A stretch of 7,716 bases of DNA from Candidatus Methanophagales archaeon (GTDB lineage: Archaea > Halobacteriota > Syntropharchaeia > Alkanophagales > Methanospirareceae). The position numbers and the translations under genes were made by a program. The first letter of the stretch is position 1. Each line of letters starts with the position of its first letter. The notes under the pieces were generated by a model. It ran no database searches and was not told the origin of the DNA. It saw nothing but the letters and a program-made list of their open reading frames with translations. The stretch spans positions 1-7,716 of the forward strand of contig JAGLZV010000171.1 in assembly GCA_023131215.1 (NCBI GenBank), read 5' to 3'. This document shows, piece after piece, positions 1-6,745 of this stretch.

Positions 1-129
1 TTATTAACTGAAGTACTTGAATGCATGGGGCTGAAACTGGATATGCTCACCTTATACAACATTTATCTCGGCCAAGGATGCGATCCTAATGTTAAGCGGG
101 AGAGGTTGATGGAGCGATGGGTTACTTAA
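1..129 (+). CDS. C-terminal fragment of an unidentified protein (5' end outside window)
   Basis: Frame 1 is open from the first base to a TAA at 127-129 and gives 42 residues that end in ERWVT. The fragment is mixed hydrophobic and charged, with two cysteines (residues 8 and 27 of the fragment) and the stretch YLGQGCDPN. I do not recognise the family. It is probably a real gene end because the frame is fully open and the stop is followed by a T-rich, hairpin-rich spacer typical of an archaeal gene end. Codon use is unremarkable. It runs in the same direction as the next gene, but the 201-nt spacer with its own inverted repeats argues against tight co-transcription. A chance open stretch of this length cannot be excluded. 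Confidence 0.6.
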   Translation, partial: LLTEVLECMGLKLDMLTLYNIYLGQGCDPNVKRERLMERWVT

Positions 130-182
130 CCGAACACGCATGGAGTGCCTTTTATAACCACAAGATTACACAGATTTTCACA

Positions 183-209
183 CAAACTTTCTTTTGAAAA
201 GAAAGTTTG
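183..209. repeat. Perfect inverted repeat, 13-bp arms
   Basis: CAAACTTTCTTTT (183-195) is the exact reverse complement of 197-209, with a single G at 196 between them. As RNA it would form an AT-rich hairpin with a small loop opened at the centre. It lies 54 nt after the stop at 129 and is followed by T runs at 226-230 and 239-247, so it may help end the upstream transcript. It shares the CTTT/CTTTT pattern with the palindromes at 302-324 and 6709-6745. Confidence 0.8.
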
Positions 210-222
210 ATCAAAGAAACAA

Positions 223-247
223 CTATTTTTGCTGAAACTTTTTTTTT
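223..247 (+). terminator. Oligo-T tract, probable archaeal transcription terminator of the upstream gene
   Basis: Two T runs, five Ts at 226-230 and nine Ts at 239-247, lie about 100 nt after the stop codon at 129, just past the hairpin at 183-209. Archaeal RNA polymerase stops at such U-rich stretches, with or without a hairpin. The position between two same-strand genes fits termination of the first. This is inference from pattern only. Confidence 0.45.
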
Positions 248-257
248 CAAAAAGTTT
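235..257. repeat. Inverted repeat, 9-bp arms
   Basis: AAACTTTTT (235-243) pairs with AAAAAGTTT (249-257) across a five-base loop; a further G-U pair is possible at 234/258. The arms are pure A/T apart from one C/G pair, so the hairpin is weak. It overlaps the nine-T run and could belong to the terminator. Confidence 0.65.
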
Positions 258-266
258 TATTCGATA

Positions 267-305
267 AAAACCTTGACTAAAAATTTTTCTTTTAGCACAG
301 GTTTT
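267..305. repeat. Imperfect 39-nt inverted repeat upstream of the thiolation-like gene
   Basis: AAAACCT (267-273) pairs with AGGTTTT (299-305). After a symmetric 3x3 internal loop, CTAAAA (277-282) pairs with TTTTAG (290-295) around a seven-base loop. Its 3' arm shares bases 302-305 with the 5' arm of the next hairpin, so the two structures cannot both be complete. Confidence 0.7.
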
Positions 306-324
306 CTTTTTTCTAAAAAGAAAA
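302..324. repeat. Inverted repeat ending 6 nt before the start codon at 331
   Basis: TTTTCTTTTT (302-311) is the exact reverse complement of 315-324, with the loop TCT. The stem ends six bases before the ATG at 331 and would cover any ribosome landing area if the transcript starts upstream of it. Loop and arms closely match the palindrome at 6709-6745 (CTTTTCTTTT, TCT, AAAAGAAAAG). Confidence 0.75.
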
Positions 325-330
325 AGTGTA

Positions 331-1323
331 ATGAAAGCGTTAGCGTTGTTATCCGGCGGCTTGGATTCGATATTGGCAACTAAGCTTGTCTTAGACCAAG
401 GTATAGAAGTTGTAGCACTGAATTTTATCCTGCCTTTTGCAGTGGAAAAAGAGGATTATGCGGGTGAAGTGGCAAAGAGGTTTGGAATACCGCTTGTAAG
501 GGTAGAAGCCGGTGAAGAATACCTCGACATGGTAAGAAATCCCAAGTATGGTTACGGCTCAGGAATGAACCCCTGTATAGATTGTCGTATTTATATGCTG
601 CGAGAAGCGAAAAGGATTGCGAAAGAAGTGGGTGCAGATTTCATCTTCACTGGCGATGTTCTTGGTGAAAGACCCATGAGTCAGCATCGGAAAGCATTGG
701 AACTCGAGGAAAAAGAAGCGGGATTAGAAAAAATGGTTTTGAGACAGCTATCTGCAAAACTATTGCCTGAGACGATTCCGGAGCGTGAAGGTTGGATAGA
801 CAGGAGCAAGCTTTTGGATATAAAGGGAAAGAGCAGAAAGCCTCAGATTGCACTCGCAAAAGAGTTGGGCATCCCGGAGGATTATCCCTCTCCGTCTGGT
901 GGTTGTCTCTTGACCTACAAGGAATTTGCATCGAAGGTCAGGGATTTGTTCGAGCATAAGTATAAGGAAAAAGTGTCAATGAGAGATGCGAGGTTACTGA
1001 AAATAGGCAGGCATTTCCGGGTTGCTACGTCCAAAATAATAGTAGGAAGAAATGAAGCAGAGAATAAGCTTCTATTGGATTTGAAGAGTCCAGAGGATTA
1101 TGTTTTTGAAGTGCCAGGTTACGGAAGTCCAATAACGATTCTGGAAGGTTCTAAGAGCAAAGAAGCGATTGAAGTCGCAGCAAAGCTGACTGCAAGATAT
1201 TCTGATGCGGGTGCGGGCACCGAAAGGAAAGAGGTGTTGGTGGAATACGGAAATGAAGAAAGGAAAAACTCTATAATCGTTTTGCCTCTGGATGAAAATG
1301 AGGTTATTCGTTTGAGGGTATAA
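331..1323 (+). CDS. PP-loop ATPase, MnmA/ThiI-like probable tRNA sulfurtransferase with NFACT-R-like C-terminus
   Basis: The protein has 330 residues. It opens with the PP-loop signature SGGLDS (residues 8-13), which binds ATP for adenylation of the target. The Rossmann-like N-terminal domain resembles MnmA and ThiI. A CxxC pair (C82 and C85, in NPCIDC) and a third cysteine (C192, in SGGCLLT) recall three-cysteine arrangements that hold an Fe-S cluster or carry sulfur in thiolation enzymes such as archaeal ThiI and TtuA. From about residue 213 the sequence (KIGRHFRV, IIVGRNEAENKLL) resembles the NFACT-R RNA-binding fold often fused to this group. A role in tRNA thiolation, with ATP and a sulfur donor, is inference; the exact base is unknown. 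No Shine-Dalgarno sequence is visible before the ATG; a hairpin ends 6 nt upstream. The gene converges on the protease gene. The fold call is firm, the substrate is not. Confidence 0.85.
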   Translation: MKALALLSGGLDSILATKLVLDQGIEVVALNFILPFAVEKEDYAGEVAKRFGIPLVRVEAGEEYLDMVRNPKYGYGSGMNPCIDCRIYMLREAKRIAKEVGADFIFTGDVLGERPMSQHRKALELEEKEAGLEKMVLRQLSAKLLPETIPEREGWIDRSKLLDIKGKSRKPQIALAKELGIPEDYPSPSGGCLLTYKEFASKVRDLFEHKYKEKVSMRDARLLKIGRHFRVATSKIIVGRNEAENKLLLDLKSPEDYVFEVPGYGSPITILEGSKSKEAIEVAAKLTARYSDAGAGTERKEVLVEYGNEERKNSIIVLPLDENEVIRLRV

Positions 1324-1377
1324 AAAGAAAAAAAGGGAAAAATTTCCCGCTTTTATTTTTTATGTTATTCTCTCTTC
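1324..1377. terminator. Bidirectional terminator between convergent genes
   Basis: GGGAAA (1335-1340) pairs with TTTCCC (1343-1348). An A-rich run lies before it and a T-rich run (1351-1360) after it, so either strand reads hairpin followed by U-rich RNA. It fills the 54-nt gap between the stop of the thiolation-like gene (+) and the stop of the protease gene (-), where both transcripts must end. Confidence 0.7.
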
Positions 1378-3912
1378 TTACTCTAACTTTATCGCCGGTA
1401 TCCAGTCGGTGTATTCTTTACCATTTGCATCAGTGAATTTAGTGCAGTTTATCCATCCATTTGCTGTTGCCAGTGTCTTATTATGATGAATCTGCGGATA
1501 AGAGCCTGTGCGAATAGTGTAGTTGTATGTTTCGTTTTCGTGTAAAGTGAAAGGCACGTCAAATTCTATGCAATGATAATCGCTTGCCCCCTGGTAACCA
1601 TTCCAGGTGCCATTCGCTATCTCTATTTCCGTTGTTGCATTAAAGAAAGCAACAGATTCTGAATGCCCGCCTGTGCCTGCGCAGGAATATGTGTAAAGCC
1701 TGGATACATTGTATATTGTCACATTTGGCGTTATTGTGCCATTATGCGTGCCGAAGATGCAGGGATAAGGGTTTTTTGGTTGTTCGGTGTCAAAGATCAG
1801 TGCTACTGGTTTAACTGTCAAATGTACAGGAACAGTTATCAGACTCTCATCAGGATCATTGCTGGTGATGTTAATGTCTGCAGAGTAATCGCCTGTAGAG
1901 AGACCTGTTGTGTTTATACTCACCGTTATGATATCGTAATTGCCTGGTTCCACTGAGCCGGATTCCGGGTTCTCGTCCAGCCATGAACTATTGTCCGTTA
2001 TATTATATGTAAGGGTTGCATCTCCATCATTTCCAATCCTAAGCATGTAATCTTCACTTGTATTCTGTAGCGATGTTACTTCGAAACTGGCTGGATCAAC
2101 CCAGATATCTGGTTGTGCAATTGCTTCAAATGCATCGAGCGCATCAGCTCTGCCGTATCCAAAAATGTTGTCGTATCCCGCACTGCCCAAGTCAAGTGCC
2201 GAAGAATATAACGTGGTACGGATTTCATCGCCGGTCTTGGCGGGAAACGCACCCCAAAGCTGGGCTGCAATGGCAGCAATATGCGGTGCCGCCGCACTGG
2301 TTCCATAAAAAGGACTGGTGAAACCGCCGGCGCCTGTTACAGTCACTCCATCGATTCCGCAAAGGTCAGGTTTGGGTCGGCTTACGGGTGAAGGATAACT
2401 AATTGTTACTGGGCCTTGAGAGGAGAAAGGCTCAATGTCGTCGTTGCCCGGGTCGCTGGCGTCAATTGCTCCCACAGCAATAGCGTTGGGCACAGCGGCA
2501 TGACCAAAGATTGAATCGGCAGAGTCGATATTGTTGGTATAAACCCCTGCGCCGCTACTTGGATAAATAAATACTTCAAGTGTTTTTGTCTCGGCTGCCC
2601 CATTGTAGTTGTGGACATCAATTTCAGCATCAATGGTGGAACCACCAGTATTGGTGTAACTAAATGCCTCAAGGGGATCGTCATTGCCATCTTGAATATA
2701 AGTGCTGGAAGCCAATATGCTCCAATCAGCAGTGTCAAACAAATAAAGATCGTAGTCATTGCCAGAGAAACCAAATTCATCATTCCACTGCAAGACGACT
2801 GTCACCTCGCCGTTGTTGGGGATATTTACATATAAATAATCATTAGAATCGGGGTCTTTACTAAAATCGTGGAAATCGTAACCATCATTGTAATAATCGC
2901 CCTGGTAATGTCTTTGACCGGCATTGCCAGCGGAAGAAACATAGATAATGTCGTTACTGGTAAGCACCGAGGTTAGGTGCGAAGCGACTATGCCGTCTTC
3001 AAAAAAGGGTTGTGTGATCCATCCAATATCATCGCAGACGACATCGCACCCGGCGGTCACAAGTGCATCAATAGCAGCGTTAAAGGCGACCGTGTTAGCT
3101 CCGCAATCATGGAAATAGAGGTCTGCTCCTGGCACCATATCGTGAACGATTTCGAGCATAGCAGTTCCCTCGTCACCGCCTTGCGTGTTACTCAGCACGG
3201 TTAAGTCGGCAGGCAAATCGCCAGAACTTTGAGCATCTGTCCAATGGTCCACACCATCCGAGATAATTCCGACCCCGACACCTGAGCCGTTTTGAGAGTA
3301 GATTGTGCGCACGTCAGAAGTGCGATGAATTGCGTCTCCTTCAGTAGTAACCGAGCCTGTCCTCACCAACGGCGGCATAACCGTCCGGATGGTGCGCACT
3401 GCCTCCAGAGAAGCCAAAATTTCCAAATCTTTCACTTCCACCCACGCAACAGCAAGGTGATTTTCCTCGTCTCTATCAGTGACTTCCCACACATAAGGCT
3501 TAATGGTTTGCGTTCCTGCGAGTGGTTTGAGATAGACATAGACGTAAACCAAATCCCCTGCCACTCTGCCGTCACTTGTGGGAGAAACGGAACTTGCTGG
3601 GCGAAACTGCCCTAAATTTTCCATCTCCATTTTGAGAGTTTCTCTGTCCTGCCCTTCTGGGATAAAACTACTGTCGAGCAGTTGAAGAAGATTAGTGCTC
3701 AGTTTTTTTTGTGCATCGGTAAGGTTGGATTTGAGATTCTCAATCTCCACGATACTTTTTGCTTCAGAAATGGAGGGAAGGTCCGTGTCGTTCCTAACCA
3801 CCATTGATTCTGATGCGGTTAGACTTGGTATTACGGCAGTAAACACAGAAACTGCTATTATCACTGAGAGAATTATCACTATCTCTATCGCTTTTTTATT
3901 TTTGCTTTTCAT
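1378..3912 (-). CDS. Exported S8-type (subtilisin-fold) serine peptidase with Glu at the catalytic His position and archaeal surface-protein domains
   Basis: The protein has 844 residues. A lysine-rich start and a hydrophobic stretch (about 8-30) form a signal peptide or N-terminal anchor. Residues 40-200 look like a prodomain and linker. The subtilisin fold shows ISDG with the likely catalytic D219, SAGN with oxyanion N330, and YGTSAAAPH with nucleophile S539. Where subtilisins have HGT with the catalytic His, this protein has DEGT with E248. Between N330 and about residue 470 lies a beta-rich insertion resembling a PPC-type domain. Residues 601-703 look like an Ig-like/BACON-type domain. 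Residues 704-844 (IFGTHNGTITPN, YTYSCAGTGGH, TGSYPQIHH, DWIPAIKLE) match a domain I recall from surface proteins of methanogenic and ANME archaea. N-glycosylation sequons cluster after residue 610. There is no C-terminal anchor. The start has a GAGGT ribosome site 6 nt upstream. The protein probably acts outside the membrane; its substrate is unknown, and activity is uncertain because of E248. Confidence 0.88.
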   Translation of the reverse strand: MKSKNKKAIEIVIILSVIIAVSVFTAVIPSLTASESMVVRNDTDLPSISEAKSIVEIENLKSNLTDAQKKLSTNLLQLLDSSFIPEGQDRETLKMEMENLGQFRPASSVSPTSDGRVAGDLVYVYVYLKPLAGTQTIKPYVWEVTDRDEENHLAVAWVEVKDLEILASLEAVRTIRTVMPPLVRTGSVTTEGDAIHRTSDVRTIYSQNGSGVGVGIISDGVDHWTDAQSSGDLPADLTVLSNTQGGDEGTAMLEIVHDMVPGADLYFHDCGANTVAFNAAIDALVTAGCDVVCDDIGWITQPFFEDGIVASHLTSVLTSNDIIYVSSAGNAGQRHYQGDYYNDGYDFHDFSKDPDSNDYLYVNIPNNGEVTVVLQWNDEFGFSGNDYDLYLFDTADWSILASSTYIQDGNDDPLEAFSYTNTGGSTIDAEIDVHNYNGAAETKTLEVFIYPSSGAGVYTNNIDSADSIFGHAAVPNAIAVGAIDASDPGNDDIEPFSSQGPVTISYPSPVSRPKPDLCGIDGVTVTGAGGFTSPFYGTSAAAPHIAAIAAQLWGAFPAKTGDEIRTTLYSSALDLGSAGYDNIFGYGRADALDAFEAIAQPDIWVDPASFEVTSLQNTSEDYMLRIGNDGDATLTYNITDNSSWLDENPESGSVEPGNYDIITVSINTTGLSTGDYSADINITSNDPDESLITVPVHLTVKPVALIFDTEQPKNPYPCIFGTHNGTITPNVTIYNVSRLYTYSCAGTGGHSESVAFFNATTEIEIANGTWNGYQGASDYHCIEFDVPFTLHENETYNYTIRTGSYPQIHHNKTLATANGWINCTKFTDANGKEYTDWIPAIKLE

Positions 3913-3918
3913 TTTTTT

Positions 3919-3923
3919 ACCTC
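3919..3923 (-). promoter_or_regulatory. Shine-Dalgarno site of the protease gene
   Basis: On the minus strand GAGGT stands 6 nt before the ATG at 3912. This supports that start over downstream Met codons, as does the signal-peptide-like N-terminus directly after it. Confidence 0.7.
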
Positions 3924-3945
3924 ATAGATTCCATCCTCCGAGGAG

Positions 3946-3961
3946 ATATATAAAACTTTCG
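3946..3961 (-). promoter_or_regulatory. BRE/TATA promoter of the protease gene
   Basis: The minus strand reads CGAAAGTTTTATATAT. This is a purine-rich BRE-like element (3956-3961) followed directly by the TATA box TTTTATATA (3947-3955). A start about 22-25 nt downstream would fall near 3924, leaving a leader of roughly a dozen bases that just includes the GAGGT site. The protease gene is therefore probably transcribed separately from the gene upstream of it, which ends at 4086. Confidence 0.7.
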
Positions 3962-4085
3962 ACTCAGTTCAGTTTTCTAAGATCCAAGTGCGGAACGCTT
4001 TTCATCAAGAATAATCACTCGCTCCTCTGCATGCCTTTCTTCTTACTCTCAGCCAATCTCCGTATTACTCCTAACCCTTTTACTT

Positions 4086-5342
4086 CTATTTCCTTCGTCC
4101 TTCCAACTCCAATAGCCGCCCCAAAAATACCGCGAGGTCAACTATCTCAAAATTATATTCACCTTCATATTCACTTTTTTCTTCTTTCTCTCCCCCCTCT
4201 TCACCTTCCTTCCCTTTTTCCTCTCCTTTCTCACTCTCGTGCTTCAGACAACTAAAATGCGATAAGCACTTTGGACAGGTGGTTATCAACACATCCACCT
4301 CCTTTTCTTTTACTTCACTCAGCCTGAAAGCCCTTAGTGCTTTGCTCATATCATTGCAGTTCATCATCCCGCTAACACCACAGCAAAGAGAATTGTCCTT
4401 GGAGTGTGTCAGTTCTACATATTTTACTCCTGACTTCTTTATCGCATCTCTCGGTGCTTCGTATAACTGAAACCGTTTCAGCGCACAAGAGTCATGGTAT
4501 GTTACAGTTATGGCTCGATTATGTGCTTTTTCCACATCTGAGAATTCCATTCGCTCACTCAACAATTGAGAAATATGTATGACCTCTACACCCATGGATT
4601 CAAGCTCGTAATATTTCTTAAAAGTAAGGAAACACTCTGCACAGCTTACAACGAGCTTTTTTATGCCCAGCTCCTTTATTTTTTCTGTATTATAGGAAGC
4701 AAGCTGCTCGAAAATCTTATAATTGCCCTGATAAAGCACATCATGACCACAACACTTCAGACTTACAATTCTTGGCTTTATCCCTATTTCATTCAGCAGC
4801 TTTATCGCGTAATCGCCTATCTCATGATAGTTCACGCCGACATCCATGAACAGGTCGAGATAATCCAAACAGCCGGGGAAATAGCCATATTCACTCTCTT
4901 CGTCTGTTTCACCTTTGAAATCCGTAGGCACGCCTTTATCAAAGCTCGTCATGAAAGTGGCTATTTCGGAGAATATTCTATGCGCTAAAATATCTTCCTT
5001 TGCTTTTGCACTATCTTCCTCTTCTCCTTCCCTCCTCAAATTTAGTATAAGAGTAGGGAAATCCACATCTTGGGGACATATAAGATAGCAATTGTCACAA
5101 ATCAAGCAGTTCCATTGGTCATCGGTATTAAAAGTCGTGGGCATAGATCGTGGTGAATGCGAAGATGATGACGAAGACGAACTCAAAGGAGATATTTCTT
5201 CTTTATCAGAGTCAGAAGCTGCTAAAATATTATATACAAAGCTACGAGGGGAAAACTTTGATACCCTTCGCAGTGGGCATGCTCCGGTGCATTCCCCGCA
5301 TTGGTAACAAAGTCTTGATACCCTCAATATCTCTTCGTTCAT
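4086..5342 (-). CDS. HdrD/GlpC-like Fe-S oxidoreductase: two [4Fe-4S] motifs and two CCG domains
   Basis: The protein has 418 residues. Two ferredoxin-type motifs come first: C12/C15/C18/C22 and C79/C82/C85/C89. Two CCG domains follow: C158, C197-C198, C234/C237 and C286, C320-C321, C356/C359. The spacings fit the CCG pattern of HdrB/HdrD, where the cysteines bind a non-cubane [4Fe-4S] cluster that reduces a heterodisulfide. GlpC and related (S)-2-hydroxyacid or thiol-disulfide redox proteins share this layout. There is no transmembrane segment, so it is probably cytoplasmic or bound to a membrane partner. Two low-complexity inserts are unusual: an eight-serine run (54-61) between the ferredoxin motifs, and a Glu/Lys/Gly-rich stretch (about 369-395) after the last CxxC. 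It starts 60 nt after the UbiD-like gene with no clear promoter or Shine-Dalgarno site, which suggests co-transcription. Whether it is the true CoM-S-S-CoB reductase HdrD or a paralogue cannot be decided here. Confidence 0.85.
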   Translation of the reverse strand: MNEEILRVSRLCYQCGECTGACPLRRVSKFSPRSFVYNILAASDSDKEEISPLSSSSSSSSHSPRSMPTTFNTDDQWNCLICDNCYLICPQDVDFPTLILNLRREGEEEDSAKAKEDILAHRIFSEIATFMTSFDKGVPTDFKGETDEESEYGYFPGCLDYLDLFMDVGVNYHEIGDYAIKLLNEIGIKPRIVSLKCCGHDVLYQGNYKIFEQLASYNTEKIKELGIKKLVVSCAECFLTFKKYYELESMGVEVIHISQLLSERMEFSDVEKAHNRAITVTYHDSCALKRFQLYEAPRDAIKKSGVKYVELTHSKDNSLCCGVSGMMNCNDMSKALRAFRLSEVKEKEVDVLITTCPKCLSHFSCLKHESEKGEEKGKEGEEGGEKEEKSEYEGEYNFEIVDLAVFLGRLLELEGRRK

Positions 5343-5402
5343 TTCTGGATACCGTCTATTTTTCTTCGAGCAATTTACCGTTCAAAAACCTATCTTATCT
5401 TA

Positions 5403-6683
5403 CTATTCAGTAGTTACAACTCTCTCATACCTCTTTTCTCCCCCCAACTCCATCGTCGCATCTATTCCAAGCTTTGTTGTGAGCCCGTTTTTAGCAGAAG
5501 GGTCAAGTGACGAACCCTTCACACCGGGTATGAACACCACATCCTCATTCCATCGAACCCTCGTTGCTATTGCATATTCCACCTCATCAGTGTCAAATAT
5601 GTCTATATCAGTGTCAACAACGACAACGAGTTTAAGGCTGGGATGCGCGGCGAAAGCCGCAATAATCGCATTTTTCGACTCTCCCTCGCCTTCTTTCTTT
5701 ATCTGTACCACCGCGTGCAAATAACAACAGCCGCCTTCTGTCAAAAACACGTTCTTCACACGTGCCACACGCTCCACTGCTCTAAATATCAACGGTTCGT
5801 AAGGCACGCCCATAAGCAGCTTGTGCTCACCGCCTGAAGGGAGAATAGCATGGTAAATCGGGTCTTTTCGATGATACAGCTTCGTAAGCGTGATAACAGG
5901 CTCTTCTCTTATGCGGTCATAAGTGCCGGTAATATCCAAAAAGGGACCCTCTTTTGCTCTTTCTTCGCCTATGAACCCTTCCAGGGCTATTTCAGCATGC
6001 GGAATCGCTACGCCGTTACCCAGTTTGAAAAGCTCCACCGGCTCTTTTTTCAACGCGGATGCATAGTCGAACTCCTTACCCGGCGGGACCCTTGTTGAAG
6101 CTGCTAAAAGAACTAACGGGTCTACTCCTATGGCAATTCCCACTTTTAATTCCTCTCCTCTTTCTATAGCTTCACGATGCATCTTATACAGGTGACGAGG
6201 AGGAACGAGCCTCGCTGCTAATCTTTTCTCATCCAATACCATCAACCGGTGAATAGATGCATTCCTCACTCCATCCAATTCCGCGACAACCACGCCTCCA
6301 GTAATATAAGCGCCACCATCTCCACGAAAATAAGTTAATATTGGCAACTCACTTAAATCGGGTTCTTCGACCACCTCTTTTGTCGGCGAATCATCAACTA
6401 TCTTTACTTTTCCCTCGCTGTCTCCACCTTCAGGGATTTTCGCCAGAAAAGGTGCGAGTTCGGCGGAAGAGGTGCCAAGTAAGTCCGCCAGTATTTCTCT
6501 TCCGCCAACTACGTTCATTATGACTTTATGCGTGCCGTCAACGGAGTGAAAAAGAACAGGCATCTTGTTACCTTTCTGTTCGAACTCTGCACAAATAGAT
6601 GCAGCCTCGTATTTTGACCCCACACTTCGCTCAATCTCTATTAACTTCCCTTCCTTCGCCAACTTGTCTTTAAATTCGTGCAT
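5403..6683 (-). CDS. UbiD-family decarboxylase, probable anhydromevalonate phosphate decarboxylase
   Basis: The protein has 426 residues, the usual size for archaeal UbiD proteins. The UbiD core is visible: RNASIHR (N141, R146), a PPRHLY stretch with H164, HAEIALEGFI (E231, E235), KEGPFLDITGTY (E245) and LPSGGEHKLLMG. These positions match where the family binds prenylated FMN, a divalent metal and K+, and where the catalytic Glu-Arg-Glu set lies. In archaea without the full eukaryotic mevalonate route, a UbiD homologue decarboxylates trans-anhydromevalonate 5-phosphate to isopentenyl phosphate; this is the most likely role, by family knowledge. Another aromatic or unsaturated acid substrate is possible. 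The frame stays open upstream to 6926, but that part overlaps the end of nifB and would encode the palindrome at 6709-6745, so I place the start at the Met beginning MHEFKDKLAKEGKLIEIE, as in relatives. The spacer to nifB is 58 nt. No UbiX is seen in the window. Confidence 0.87.
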   Translation of the reverse strand: MHEFKDKLAKEGKLIEIERSVGSKYEAASICAEFEQKGNKMPVLFHSVDGTHKVIMNVVGGREILADLLGTSSAELAPFLAKIPEGGDSEGKVKIVDDSPTKEVVEEPDLSELPILTYFRGDGGAYITGGVVVAELDGVRNASIHRLMVLDEKRLAARLVPPRHLYKMHREAIERGEELKVGIAIGVDPLVLLAASTRVPPGKEFDYASALKKEPVELFKLGNGVAIPHAEIALEGFIGEERAKEGPFLDITGTYDRIREEPVITLTKLYHRKDPIYHAILPSGGEHKLLMGVPYEPLIFRAVERVARVKNVFLTEGGCCYLHAVVQIKKEGEGESKNAIIAAFAAHPSLKLVVVVDTDIDIFDTDEVEYAIATRVRWNEDVVFIPGVKGSSLDPSAKNGLTTKLGIDATMELGGEKRYERVVTTE

Positions 6684-6708
6684 TTTTAAAATAGAGTTTT
6701 TCTTTTCC

Positions 6709-6745
6709 GTAAACGCTTTTCTTTTTCTAAAAGAAAAGGGTTTAC
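6709..6745. repeat. Inverted repeat spanning the nifB stop codon
   Basis: GTAAAC (6709-6714) pairs with GTTTAC (6740-6745); after one G/G mismatch, CTTTTCTTTT (6716-6725) pairs with AAAAGAAAAG (6729-6738) around the loop TCT. The nifB stop (6742-6744 on the minus strand) is inside the outer arm. The core and loop match the repeat at 302-324 over almost their full length, which suggests a dispersed element. Its place between nifB and the UbiD-like gene suggests a processing or partial termination site. Confidence 0.8.

Noticed and set aside
211..222. The 12-mer TCAAAGAAACAA, found again in inverted orientation at 7681-7692 near the nifB promoter.
   Set aside because: In a window this size, several 12-base matches are expected between AT-rich regions by chance, and the flanking bases do not extend the match.
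2406..2783. A 125-codon minus-strand frame inside the protease gene.
   Set aside because: It overlaps the protease coding sequence on the same strand in another frame, within the insertion domain; it has no independent start signal or recognisable motif.
3962..4085. A possible small gene between the HdrD-like and protease genes.
   Set aside because: Minus-strand ATG codons here give only peptides of about 4-13 codons, with no ribosome site. Beyond the protease promoter I see nothing supported in this spacer.
3695..4255. A 186-codon open frame on the + strand with hydrophobic stretches.
   Set aside because: It is antisense to the protease N-terminus and the HdrD-like C-terminus. Its composition (runs of Phe, Leu, Ser, Pro) reflects the complement of purine-rich codons, and both genes beneath it have strong family motifs.
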